Shown here: positions 1 through 11,734 of the stretch, one piece after another
Position numbering within the stretch: the first letter of the stretch is position 1
Layout: each line of letters opens with the position of its first letter
Assembly: GCA_000328365.1 (NCBI GenBank)
Contig: KB312312.1
Coordinates: forward strand, 349,549 to 413,548
Direction: 5' to 3'
Length of the DNA: 64,000 nucleotides
Source: Capitella teleta
Taxonomy: Eukaryota; Annelida; Polychaeta; Capitellidae
The notes under the pieces: model-generated
What the model saw: only the letters and a program-made list of their open reading frames with translations
What the model was told of the DNA's origin: nothing
Database searches by the model: none
Program-made: the position numbers and the translations under genes

Positions 1-1826
1 GATTATAGGCACGTAAACCTTATGTACGGAAAGAAATCGTTGTTTTAACTACCTTGATCATTACTTTTATGTCGCGTTTCATCCGTGCGCGAATATTATG
101 ACATGGAAGCTGTTTCTTCTCGACTTCGACACAACGTTCTGAATATTTCATTATTAGTCATTTTTATTTTCTGTCTGTGTCTGACTCGAGCTTTCATGTG
201 ATTAATCTCATTTACCTGTCACGCGACCAAAGCGCATGGTATTCCCAGGATTTAGGTGTCCATTTCGTCTCATGGTTCGCCCATGCTGGCAAAAGGGACA
301 CAGTTCCAATTGACGTGACCATTCCACCGTGGTTTCAATCTTTCACTTGACTTCAAATGAATGTTTCCAGCGGGTTTTAGAGCTACTGTGAGGATTCGCT
401 CGACTCAATGAGATTACTTATTCCTTTGATACAAAATACAGACGAAATCGTTGACCGTAATGGACAACGTCTGGTGGCTATTTCTCGGATCAAAGTGCAC
501 AAGGGTGATGAGGGCGTCTATTTCTGCCCATTCATGAAAAACCTCTAATGAAATCCCGGGAGTCGACGGCCAAAAACAGGGAACACGGCGTATTGCCATG
601 ATATCGTTAATTGCACTCAAATATTTAACTCTTGCAAAGAGAGCGGTGCTTGAATTCGCCATCGAAAAAGAGCTCACAGGTTGTGAATCCTCCTACTGCG
701 ATTTCAACTTACGTTGCCTTTTTGACGGTTGGCGTTAAGTGCGTTTTACCCTCATCAAGCCATCAGTAGAACGCCATCGTGACCTTGATCAATCGCTGGA
801 CGTTGCCCTGCTCATGCCACGTGACAAGTGCTCTTGGCAGTTCACGAAAGAAGAGGGCAGTTTGTCTCTGTGCATCTTTATGGGTCCCAGTGCCAGCACG
901 TCATCAGCGGAAATAGCCCCAAGGGGGTTTGCTGAGAGCGACCGCAGATGGAAGAGCGCTGTTTATAGAAGCACAGGCCACGTGATATAGGGCGGCCCTT
1001 TGTTGGCCGACGGGTCTGCAAACTTCCTTGCTGATAGCGTTCACTGCAAGCACCACAGGTGGCAGCGATGAGAATGTACTCAAGTCTCTGAGCAGTTGGA
1101 TGTGAGTGAGTCCACTCTCTTATCGCTCAATTCTTTCTCGCCAGTTGTAATGGCTCTAAACATACGCGATTGTCCCCCTCGGCTGCGCACATGTTCACTC
1201 GAGGTTGAGGTTATTTTTCTCCGCTCTCCGCTTCCAGGGATATCGCAAATGGATGAGAACCACTTGCCCTCGAGGAATAGATCTTCCTCAATTATGCATT
1301 TTTGCCGAGTGCCAGATATAGTCTACAAGTCTGTAAAACCAAAAGAACACTTTGAAATAATCATATTCCTTTCCTTTTCGCTTTTCTCCATAGGTGCACG
1401 AAACACACTGTAAGAAATCTCTGTTAATGTGCAGCGTAGAATGACGTAACCAAGGTGACCGCATTATTCCAGCCAATCACCACTGCATGGCAATATATCA
1501 ATAGCAATTCTGCCAAATTCTTCCCAAACTCTCACCTCATAATGTAACCAAGAAGCGACAAGAGACGGTGTATCAGAAAGCACCATAGCATTCCGCTCGC
1601 AGCCTGGGGTTTGATTTATCAGTCGACCAGTGTTTCCCCCCTGAAGATCACCCCCCTCGGGAGACTCCGTTCGAGAAGGGCACTTCACATCAATTAACCC
1701 CAACTGAAGTTGCACATCGTTCTTTTACGCCTCCCTGGAACCCAGCAAAAATCAAGAAAGAACAAAATAAGAATATACTTCTGTGCTAATCTGCCTAAAC
1801 CTGTTTTCTGAATGCATTGTTTTAGC

Positions 1827-2130
1827 ACCAACATCCTTGTTTACATTGGAAGAACTTAGAGCTGAGTTATTGGAGTGCAAACCCCATCTTCGATGCATAC
1901 TACCTGTGATTGGAACAGCTGCCATGCAGTGTCAAAGTGCCAAAAGTGATGATTATCAAGATGCAAAATGGAAGATGGTAGCGACATTAATTGGACACAA
2001 AATGGAGGACAGGAACAACATGGCCGCATTTATCAGTCGGGAGATCATACCATTGAAAGCATCGGATCTTCCCGAATATATCAGTGCTGTTGATTTGGAA
2101 CCAATATATATATGTATTGCAAAAAGTTGA
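1827..2130 (+). CDS. unrecognised coding-like fragment, possible exon or decayed gene
   Basis: I do not recognise this family. A pyrimidine-rich run ending in AG (up to about 1826) looks like a splice acceptor, and the open frame after it reads like real protein: balanced composition, alternating charged and hydrophobic residues, and pieces such as FTLEELRAELLECKPHL and MEDRNNMAAFISREIIPL. The frame closes at 2128-2130 (TGA). About 230 bases further on, a different open stretch (from about 2360) is rich in Arg, Glu and His and may belong to the same decayed gene. No start codon context, partner exons or domain motif could be fixed. It could be an exon of an unknown gene, a processed remnant, or a domesticated transposon piece. 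Confidence 0.25.
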
Positions 2131-2359
2131 AAGCCAAGACAGCAAAAAAAATAGATAACCTATGAGTAGGATATGACTGAGAAATGTCTTCCTAGCATAC
2201 GTCATAACGAAGATGTTATAGATCAGATGCGAAATGAAACGGAAGTGTCTTCCCCGGCAATAGCTCGAACCCCTTTAGATGATACCCACATCACTTTTTG
2301 CACTCTATAGACTTATTTAACCTCGAGATCATGAAATCTATTCATCAAAGTCAAGGACG

Positions 2360-2684
2360 AACGTAGAAATAGCGTATCTCATCCGAGAACGCAAGCAGAG
2401 GAGAAGCAGCAGAGACTGGCCATCGGAATACCACCGCTCAGTCTCCACTTCCCTGTGTCGTCATTATGAAGATCACAAAGAGGTTATACCTTTTATCCGG
2501 AGGATACACCTGGAAGAAGATCAAGGGCGGTACAAGAAGGAAGTGGCGCACGTACGACATCGAATGCATGGCAATTCTGCCGTGGGTGAAGAAGTATCCT
2601 AGAACAAAACACGGGAAGCAGCAGTATAGCAGCACCGTGGCAGTGTTTGTGAAATATGCTACATCTGTACACAATTATTATTAG
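2360..2684 (+). other. second coding-like stretch, unrecognised
   Basis: Two overlapping plus-strand frames are open here. One, from about 2360 to 2605, is rich in Arg, Glu and His (for example HYEDHKEVIPFIRRIHLEED). The other, from ATG 2466 to a TAG ending at 2684, is Lys-rich with many aromatics. Only one, if either, can be real; the first has the more protein-like composition. It may be a further piece of the unknown gene at 1827-2130. No family is recognised. Confidence 0.15.
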
Positions 2685-5600
2685 CGTAATAAACTAGATT
2701 GGCAGTAAAGAAGGAAGTTGTCAACCAGAGGAAACATTCACTTAGAGGGGGAATTGCCGTCAACCAAAGCACGAGCAACACTTCCCTGTGCCATAGAACA
2801 AGAGGGAAGACAGAAGGGTCAATGAACTCCCGAAGACCGATGAGTCAGCATCACGAAAGCCGACAAAGCGAGTATTAAAACCATGAAGACTGCATCCATC
2901 ACACGGGCGCAATCTCCACAAAAGTTCGCTCAAAGAAGAGAAATTGAATTCAGAGTTACTAGGAGAGCAAATCTTTGAAGAGATTCACACAACTGACAGC
3001 AAGGTAATTGCTTGCCCGTGGAGGATATCTTATCGATGACAATGGGTTCGATTCCTTTGTCAAGTGCTGATTTAGGAATCGGTGTGCATGTGTCTCAGTG
3101 CCTCTTCGTAGTCGACTCTTTCTTTCTTCTCACTGTTTTTAGTATTTGATTTGTTGCAACGACATCAAAGGAAGCGCCGTTATGATAGCGTGCGGAGAAG
3201 CCATGAGAGCAAATGAAAACGATTTAGATAATAGTTTTATGATTACAATGGTTCATTACTGCCGCTGTAATGGGCACTCTTGAGCGCAGGCAATAAATAG
3301 ACAGTCGTGTTCATGAACTCTAAATATGGGAACAGTACTACAGTGCACCAAAGACACCGTATTAATTAACTGCGGTTTGCATGAGTTTAACTTTAATGTC
3401 TGGAGGTCCTCTTATATCAAAGCTCTCGCTTCTCGACCACGTACATAATACGCGGATACCCGGAAGCCCACTTTACGTTGCCCTGACATGAAACGTGGAT
3501 GCAAACCCATTACCCTGCAAACCGAGCTCAAACTGAACCTAAACGAAATTCACCTGCGCCACGTGGTCGTAATCCAGGTAAGAGAACTCGTCGGCCATAT
3601 AAGATTATTCGTCCAGCCGGGTCGTCTTCCGCGGAAGGATCGTGTAACTTTCTAAGTTTCTAGGCTCTGAAGTCAAGTTACAGAATCAAAACAACATCTG
3701 GGTGTGATTCGGACTAGTGATCATAACATCTCAACCAGGGTTTTTTTCGGTTGCTAAGAAAACGTTGAATTCCTGGCACGCTTGCAAATGACTCTTTATG
3801 GTAATTGGGGATAGCGCTGTAACACGACTTGGATGCGATGCATCACGGAAAAGTGATAATGGCACGATGCGAGCAATCTTCCTTCCTAATGAACATCTTG
3901 AGGTACGACCTGTGAGGCGCATTGTACGGTGTTGAATGGCGAAGTGGCGACGTTCTCCCAACGCGGTGCATTGTGAGTGGTGAAGAGTCACATGACTCCA
4001 GTGTCGATTGCTCTTCCGTGGCCATGAGCATCTCCGTTCATTGCTCCCCCTTTCAACTGCGTCTTGATCGAGGATAGTGCATGTACCTGCAAAGGGATTT
4101 ATTTTCCAGGTGAAGTTTTCACATACTTCACAAGTAAAGTCCCGTGGTTGCATTGTGAGGAAATTGGAATACCTGAACTTCTTTAGATTAGAGGTGTATT
4201 AAGGAACCACGGGCATCTGATGTACAAAGTGCTGATGATAATAAAACGGGTGATATTATTCAGCAAAATGGACCATATATATTTGGGAATCAGTCCCTGT
4301 GAGTCACCCAAGACGATCGAAACGCCAGAGAATTCATTAGACAGCTTCAATGGGATTTGAGGACGAGGCATTTCTCAATGGCTCAAAACGTCCCAATTTA
4401 CTGTACATACGACCTTCGAAGATGACATCGAATTGACCTCAGGTGCGCAGAAGAAGATGTGCATGCGCACTGGAACAGTTGCATGATGACATGGGACATC
4501 ACTCGTGGACTCAGCTTGTGAAACATGAGTTATGTCAATACTTCCCTCCGCGTTGTTTTATCGTTAGAGGTCGCAAACGAACACAAGGGGTGACAAGTGC
4601 AATTGAGGTTCCTCCTCCTCCTGCATTCGCTTGCCTCCTCACATGAGCACTGATGAAGAACAAAGACAGCACTATTTGCGACGTGAGGTGAAGATTTGTC
4701 CGGTGGCGTTAACGGCTATAAATTAACCATCGCATTCGCGTTTAGTACCACACAATGTGCGTTCCCTGGGTTACGCTTGAACTCTTTGTTTTCCGTTTTA
4801 TTACATTTCCGTTTGTGTCGCAAATGAAATATATTTTGCACCATTGCGCCGGAATCCGCCATTGACCATATGCCCCTATAACTCTCATTCTGTCAAGCAT
4901 TGTATACTTTATATAATTTTCCAATAAACGCTATAATAATATTTATGCTGTGTATTTATGCTCTGGTCCTTTTGGTGAGGGTCTCGCACTTCTTATTTAT
5001 CGTTATTTTCTGCCTTTCTTTTAATGTTTGTTTATTACAAAACACATTACCTGATGCTATAGGTTCAAAACTAATACTAGAATCTCTTTAGAAAAAGGTA
5101 AAGCGATTCGGATTACATGTTTGCGCCATCAATTGCTGCAATAGCACTCAGGCTCCGCTTTCGTGGAATTGATGGTCTCGTATTCAATCAATGCATTCTA
5201 TTTAGAACGACAGTGTGCTCCAGGTTGAGTTCACTACGGTGCTTCCCTCTTCCTTGTTCACTTGCCACTTGCCTTCGTTTTTGTACTTTCCCGGGACCTC
5301 CCTAATCATGTCGCATTGAAAGCGAAATGAATATGAAATAACGCATGTTTGTTGCTTTCACGATAGCCTGCCAGGCTGCTAGTCCGCAACTTGTTGGTCT
5401 GCAGTTTAGAATGCCTTTTTGCATGCGAAAGTATTTTGCAACTACGTAGTTCATAACTAAAGATTTATATCGCAACTAGGTCTTAGTTGCGAACTAGTTA
5501 TTTCGATGCTTATGCAATCGGTCTCTGAACCACATGAATTATGTTAATGCAATGATTATAGTGATACAAGCTAATAATATTACACCCAGACAGGCACAAA

Positions 5601-6840
5601 CGTTTAAGTGGGTCTAGCTATCATTATGGTTCGAATAGAGTGATCGAAATGATCCCGCTGTCCGAAGGATTGAGAAAGAATTGATTAGCAACGATTTCTT
5701 GAGGCTGACATCTCAGCTTTGGGCGTCACCTGATACTACGAGTCAGCTCATTAATTCATAACATACTCATAACACTTGGAGGGCTTAACGATAAACGAGC
5801 GACATGCTTATGGCAGCATTACGCAATCGCCGTATAAATTGGTCGCCAGCAGGTGTACTTGTTGTCAACCCTCTTTGTTTCGGGGAGATCCAAGCCCCGT
5901 AAGCAACTCAACGAGCCCAGACAATAGGGACTAATTGAGGGTACGTTATTTCAACAGCCTGGCTCCAGAATGGCCTGCAATTCATCGTCCATTCCTAAAA
6001 TAGGTTTGGAAGCAGAGCAGGTAATAGAACACTCACTGATTGTACCTCCCCTCTCCCTCCGTTGCAATCGAGGCAGACGTGTCCTCCAGGCATGTAGGCA
6101 CAGACTCTTTCTTTTATAGAAAGAAGCGGGCGTGGTAATTGTATGTATTTAGTATTGACTCTCAAGACAAGATTTTTCATTTCCAAGACTTTTTCATGTA
6201 CGTCTCTACAGAATAACACGAGCCTTTCATTTGACGTGACATTTGGGTCTGTGTCGTAATATTGCCAGAAATCGTGCTGAAGTAGTCGATTCCTGCATGG
6301 CGCCAATAAACGCCCAAACGAGAGCGACGAAAAACGAGAAAGGATTCAGTGTAAATCGCCACGAAATGAAACATGGCGGCTGGCTCTCTTTCACGACGGG
6401 TCCAATAGAGATGATGGATAGTGAGATTACAATGGCACCGCTTAGAGCCCACTTCCGGTCAGCTCCATCATCGACGGGGTCCCCTTTCGGTCAACTTCCA
6501 GGTGATGATGTCAGTTTCGCGAGAAATGTATATCCTATGTTTAATCGCAGTAAATTATTAAATTGGTAAACCACTTGCGCCTCGTGTGTAAATTGTTGAC
6601 AGTGGAGGCGACACCTTCTGTGGTTAACCCAATTTTGCAATTCAGAAATCAACTAACATGTATTGCACGGTTTAATGTTCATATTGCACGGTCATTGGAA
6701 CTGATAGCTTGCCGTTTGCATGCAAACCTGTATATGAAACTCCGCATCGGAAATAGACGCAAGTACAGCTCAATTAACACGCAGAATCTGATTAACGCGC
6801 TAGAGGTTTGCAACTGTGCAAATAGATCACATTCACTTAT

Positions 6841-6888
6841 ATAGGTCATATATGTCTATATATAGGTCATATATGTCTATATATAGGT
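6841..6888. repeat. short tandem repeat, about 2.3 copies
   Basis: A unit of about 21-24 bases built on ATAGGTCATATATGTCTATAT is repeated a little more than twice. It is AT-rich and partly self-complementary. No function is suggested. Confidence 0.6.
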
Positions 6889-7162
6889 CTATTCACTTTC
6901 AACTTAGAGTAGAGCAGGGAGTCAAATTGATACAAATTAAGTGAAGGCCACAACTCTATTTTCCGGGATTTACAGCTAAAGGAATCATCTTTGCTTGCGA
7001 ATGTATGCTTTACTTTGCAGGTATCATGCATTAATGCATGTTATTGTTTGTTTATGTTTTCTTGTAAATCGTTTTTTAGCATTAGCTGATTTGGCATTTC
7101 TTGTTAACCAGTACGTACTGTACAATGCAATTCAAGATTTGGCTTCCGGTTCGTATACTAAC

Positions 7163-7284
7163 CTGACGTTTTCGTGTCGTTGAATGTATATTTTGTGGAA
7201 CATAGTATCTTTGGGTTTACCAGCAATGTCCGCTTTCATCTCCATAGCAACGTGACGAGGAAGTACAGACAGCAGTAAACGTTC
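7163..7284 (-). CDS. ADCY5/6-like: adenylyl cyclase (ADCY5/6 type), coding exon 3
   Basis: The exon is 122 nt: 40 codons plus two bases. It begins after a TAG acceptor (7285-7287 on the minus strand) and ends at a GTTAGT donor. It reads [20 protein letters not shown] and goes on to [13 protein letters not shown]. This is the linker between the sixth membrane helix and the C1 catalytic domain of class III membrane adenylyl cyclases, and is nearly identical to the vertebrate type 5/6 sequence. Its first codon follows directly on the last codon of exon 2 (RENDQQ/ERLLL), so the splice is in frame. The C1 domain itself, with the metal-binding aspartates, would start in the next exon, which I could not find in the window. 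Confidence 0.9.
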
Positions 7285-7348
7285 CTATGGAAACAAACAT
7301 TAAAATTATAAATATTTGTGACCATAAATAAAGTTATAATTGTCTAAC

Positions 7349-7498
7349 CTGTTGATCGTTCTCCCGTTGCGTGATCAGACGGGCTTCGATGCATCTTCGA
7401 GTTTCGATGAATGCTTGTCTCTGCGCCATCTCAGTCGGGTACAAAGTGAATACCCCAGCGATGTTAACCGAAGTGAACAGAAGGATGTTTGAAAGGAG
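7349..7498 (-). CDS. ADCY5/6-like: adenylyl cyclase (ADCY5/6 type), coding exon 2
   Basis: The exon is 150 nt, exactly 50 codons in phase 0 at both ends. The acceptor is CAACAG and the donor GTTAGA. It codes for the sixth membrane helix of the first cassette ([17 protein letters not shown]) and the start of the cytosolic signalling helix ([19 protein letters not shown], then RENDQQ). In the family this helix couples the membrane domain to the C1 catalytic domain. The vertebrate type 5/6 exon has the same boundaries. Only 64 bases separate it from exon 3, whereas 12.2 kb separate it from exon 1. Confidence 0.92.
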
Positions 7499-8320
7499 CT
7501 GTTGAAAGGCAAAGATGAATGAGCATCCAACTGGATGACATAAATCACTGCTGCATGTACTCTGCATGATGTCACCCTCTCTCTTTTCAGCGACGTCGTC
7601 TTAAAGATCGCGTACGGCAGAAACATTGTCTATTTATGCTTCATTTGACCTTGTGTTCTTCTTCGCGGATTTCCTCTGCGAGATTCGCCCATTTGAGATA
7701 ATCCCAGATTATCAGCAACGCAAATTATTTCCTATAAATCGCCACCGTGCTGAGCTTAGACCCACCTTGGCATGCCCATCGCTACAGTCGCCCCCACACC
7801 CCGTTACAGTCGCTCCTGACCCTACAAGCCTCGCTTGCAATTTTTGTCTTCCGCGATCTCTCACTCGCTTTTAATTGACACACCATTCCACACATTCGCC
7901 ATAAAATCCGAGAATACGGAAGCGGAAGTAGTGTTTTTATGTCCACACCGGAAGTCGTCCAATAGAGTCGCTCGTTAGCTGGGTTATAATGCGTCTATGC
8001 CGCGTTCAATGATGCATCTGGTCAGGACACAAGCGAATGTTATGCAATTCGTTCCTATCCTAAAGACACGCAGTCGGGCGGAGGGTACTTTTCACCTAGG
8101 TTCGACAAGTGTGAGCCTCGGGGGTAAATAAGAAGGGCATCACTTGGGGCCTTGATTAAGGGTGTATGTAAAGAAAAGGTTCCGGGGATCAAGGTGTGCG
8201 GAGGTGCATATTGGATGTGGAATGCCCCTTGGAACAGTAATAATAGTTTGCACGCAACGTACACTGACTAGATGATTGAAGCACATAATCAGTCAGACAT
8301 GGTGAAGATACAACACTCGC

Positions 8321-8384
8321 ATTGTATTGTATTGTATTGTATTGTATTGTATTGTATTGTATTGTATTGTATTGTATTGTATTG
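8321..8384. repeat. (ATTGT)n microsatellite
   Basis: A perfect pentanucleotide array of 12.8 copies. It is open in several frames and so produces spurious ORFs rich in QYNTI or LYCIV repeats, which are not genes. Confidence 0.97.
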
Positions 8385-9229
8385 GCATTGTATTGCGTAA
8401 CACATGTACTGAGATCCGCTGTAGGATTAATATTAACAAGGCCATCTTGGCATTCATTTTCTTTGGTGCTGGGTTGGTATGTAGCAGATGTGTAAGGGAG
8501 ATGTGTAGGTTTAAAAAGCACTGTGTATCGGCGTCAAAGCATGGTGATGAACAGCCGGCAAACAATGCATTTGCAGGTAACCCATCTCATTTCTCAAAAA
8601 TGATAATTCGCCTGAATGGGCGTAAACATAGATTAACATGTTCCTTTCGTATGTTCCTTACATTGAAACGAAACAAAATGCACCACCAGCCATGATATCT
8701 CAGAGATCAGATGATATCTTAAAATTAGGATGGACTACATGATATTGTGCATTTGCCAATCAGAAGTTGATGTTATGGTCAATATCGGCCGAAATTATAT
8801 AACTGGAAGCCATTATTGCACTATATTACGCGGCGATGGCCGACTGCTGAAAAAAAGACGTAGGCTGTATATATCCGTGCCTTTGGTTGTGTGCAGGGTA
8901 AAAAGGAATGTCCCTTGGGGCGCCTTCGGGCTTCGACAAGGACTAGACTTCCACCGACCCCAGGTCTCTAATGGGCCCTCGACCCCCACGGAGCACCCAT
9001 GAAACAGGAAACATGAAAGATTATAGTTACTAAATATTGTTCGTCATTTCTCTCATTTCCAGAACAGGCGACGTCCATTAGAACAACCCTATGCAATTAT
9101 AAATCACGTGGTCTTCCCATGAAATCGTATTTTAATGAGTGAGTACATTGCGTATTGTTGACTTGACCAATTATGAATCATTGTGAGAAGAGGCCGTGGA
9201 GTCACCCACGTCCATCTCTATCCGGGATT

Positions 9230-9724
9230 GGTATTCACATAGGTTCTCAGGCTCAGGCTCAAGACTTGAGTCAGATAATTTATTCATAAGACCACACTCT
9301 TGAGTGTAAATTCTCAGAATTGGTTCTTAACTCGAGAATCGACTCCCAACTCTGAGATTGCCATGTTAAACAGGTCTTAACTTTAAAAGTCCTTCGAGAC
9401 TTAAGAATTGGGAGCTTCAGAGCACAAAACAGTCTTTTTAAAAAATTTGATCGAAACGCCGATTTTAGCAAAAATTGAAATCGTTGATTTCTCCACAAAT
9501 ATTGGTAGAACTGGATCATACAACACGTGATTCGTTATTTACATTAAACAAATTGTGAATGGCTGATGCATATTTTTGCTGTTTTAATGCCTTATTCACA
9601 GAAACAAAAATCGAAGCGACAGTTTCGTCACTCGGCAATCAGTCTCAGCCCTGGGAACTGGCTAAGAGTAAATTCCTAGACTTGGGAATTGGCTTAGCTA
9701 AGAGTTAAGATTCTTTGTGAATGC
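9230..9724. mobile_element. non-autonomous DNA element with short inverted ends (MITE-like)
   Basis: The left end reads GGTATTCACATAGGTTCT and the right end, reverse-complemented, reads GGCATTCACAAAGAATCTT. Just inside both ends are degenerate runs of CTCAAGACTT, TTAAGACT and AATTCTCA type words in inverted orientation. No coding capacity is visible in the roughly 495 bp. The target-site duplication could not be fixed. I infer a MITE-like element; the superfamily is not determined. Confidence 0.5.
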
Positions 9725-10867
9725 CGCCATGGAGGTGAGTTACTTGTGGATCAATCGGGATTGTCACCTGCGTCTCAAGTCGGAGATGAGCAGGAGTCAC
9801 GTGACAGAGGTCATGCAGATCCGTAATGGGCATAACGGGATTTTCAACGAATGCTCTCACACGTGATATGCAAACTCACATCGTTAACATGCGGACTCAC
9901 AACAAACAAATTTCCAGCTCTCTTGATTGTCAGCTAGAAAAGATTCTCCGAAAAAAAAATCCCCACACCTTAGATATGTCTATATGAAGGGGTGCTATAA
10001 ATGTAAATATATAGTTCTACATATACGCATTCGTGTATATTTATAAAACATGTATATTGTATACAAGCCGCCAACAAGAATGAAAATGTGCCTCAATAGT
10101 CCCAGTTTGTTATTTCGACAGCATGTGGAGGGATAGGCCTAGAATTAGTAATCATACGTTCTCTGACCACTATCCCAGAATGCATCGCTGCCTGCCTACC
10201 ACCAAAAAGTGGGTCAATAGGTGCCCAACCAAGAAATAGACACGACCAAAAAAAACATTCTATGCATATGTTTTGGCCCAAAAAAACACCAGGTCGAATA
10301 TATTTGTCTCTTTGAGGCCTTGCAATGACCAGCTGAGAGTGCTTAATCGAGAGGTTCCATTGATGCAAATACACTCGCCTCCAAACAGCATTGAAGTGCA
10401 TCAAGGCCCGTAACAATAGACCTGAGGCGAGGGTCGCATGTTGGAGTATTGAAAGAGAAAACCACATTGGGAAATCCATGAGTAAATGCTGTCAGCTGAA
10501 AGAGAACGCATTGTAGAATACGTGAAGGGAGCGGCGAACGATCCCCTATTAAGACCCCTGGCATGGTCAATGGCAACATATTAATTCCGAGGATCTCACA
10601 CAGTCTTTGAGTGATTTCGTAAGAGATTTCGTTACCACTGCAAAATTGGCTTATATTCGAGAGGAACAACTGATTCTCAACGGACAATAGTGTGCACATA
10701 GCAGTGCTGGAGTAAGCTGAAAGCAGGATTCGACCGAACTGATTCCTGAAGAACGATCGCATTCCTGACCTAATCCTCCCTCCTCTGACCAGGATAGTCA
10801 AAAGAACAATCGACGTGGTCATTCTATCGAGATATTTTTGAAGATACAGTGACCTGCTCCAAGGAAG

Positions 10868-11734
10868 AATGGTGCCAATGTGAACGAACTGCAGTACTTT
10901 CGCCCTATTTCCAACCTATATTTCTCAGCCAAAACCTCATTTAGATGCCCACGAGAAAGGGGTGAGCCGCCTACAAGTACAGAATCGTCAAACCCGGATC
11001 CTAAACGAGGCAAATAGTAGCACCCAAACGCTCAATATGTATCAACTCAGTCTCATCAAGAACGATCTCAAAGGCGTCCCTCAGTGATCTGTGTGCACAT
11101 GGTAATCTATTAGCTTCTACTGCAACGTCTCATTGCTCGTTCTAATGCAACCATCGATGCGTATACCGATGACAACCAGCTACAAAGCCTCCGCGATCTG
11201 TCGTTGGTTTTGTTCGATAAATGGCGCATAGTCGAATTATGATGTCTTACGCTGAAGGTCAAAAACGGAAACGCGCAAAGGGGTCGAGAAATGTGACAAA
11301 AGCATGAGATGTTAACCCTCAGTGAAACCAACCCACCACAGCAGAAGGTTGCAAGAAACCTGTCTGCATATGTGATAACTTCATGTTAATGGAGAGTATA
11401 TAAAAAGGGTGAAAGAAGCGATCAGATCAGCTGCCATCTGCGACATATCTCGGAGATCACATCTGTAAGATCTGCAGCTGCAATTTAAGCTGTCACCTCG
11501 CGACAGCATAATTCCTGTTAACTTCTTGGGCTGCTGCTTTAAGTGTCAGAATCACATAACTTCCGACGAAAGCAGCTGAGCTTAAGGACACCAAATGAAA
11601 AGGACTGTGTCGATTATGTCTTCACTGGCTTCCCGTTCGAACAGCGCGTGACATCGAATGCCACTAATTCACTGATCCTAAAACAGTGTGCACACGATAA
11701 ACATGTTCTCTTTGAAACGCGATGCTTGTTTTAG
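10868..11734 (+). mobile_element. decayed non-LTR retrotransposon (CR1/L2-like LINE), reverse-transcriptase remnant
   Basis: Four family hallmarks occur in the right order on the plus strand but in different frames. YFRPISNL at 10894-10917 matches the usual NYRPISNL before RT motif 2. GVPQ at 11073-11084 matches GVPQGSVLGP. YTDDNQLQ at 11162-11185 is the YADD catalytic box with its usual QLY-like follow-up. LHWLPVRTARDIEC, from 11620, matches the LHWLPV motif near the 3' end of CR1/L2-type ORF2. Between them, CHLRHISEI near 11431 resembles the YHLRNI segment. Spacing is shorter than in an intact element, and stops and frame changes are frequent, so the copy is old and deleted. The endonuclease is not recognisable. 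It lies in cyclase intron 1, opposite to the gene. Confidence 0.72.

Larger units (their letters stand above)
1..7162. other. left flank, probably intron or 3' side of the adenylyl cyclase gene; no exon recognised
   Basis: After cyclase exon 3 (7163-7284, minus) the next coding exon should carry the first catalytic-domain motif (SILFADIEGFT in mammals). I searched this stretch by eye for its reverse complement and did not find it, so the rest of the gene probably lies to the left of the window. The stretch is AT-rich and broken by stops in all frames. The only protein-like pieces are the two short open stretches at 1827-2130 and 2360-2684, described separately. A short tandem repeat lies at 6841-6888. 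Confidence 0.4.

Noticed and set aside
3040-3065. tRNA B-box-like GGTTCGATTCC
   Set aside because: The T-arm stem pairs poorly and no A box or acceptor stem could be found at the right distance.
8189-8695. ORFs with QYNTI or LYCIV repeats
   Set aside because: They are produced by the ATTGT microsatellite.
10093-10822. Minus-strand ORFs of 128 and 159 codons
   Set aside because: They run opposite to the LINE remnant just downstream and do not look like protein. They may be antisense of its decayed 5' part.
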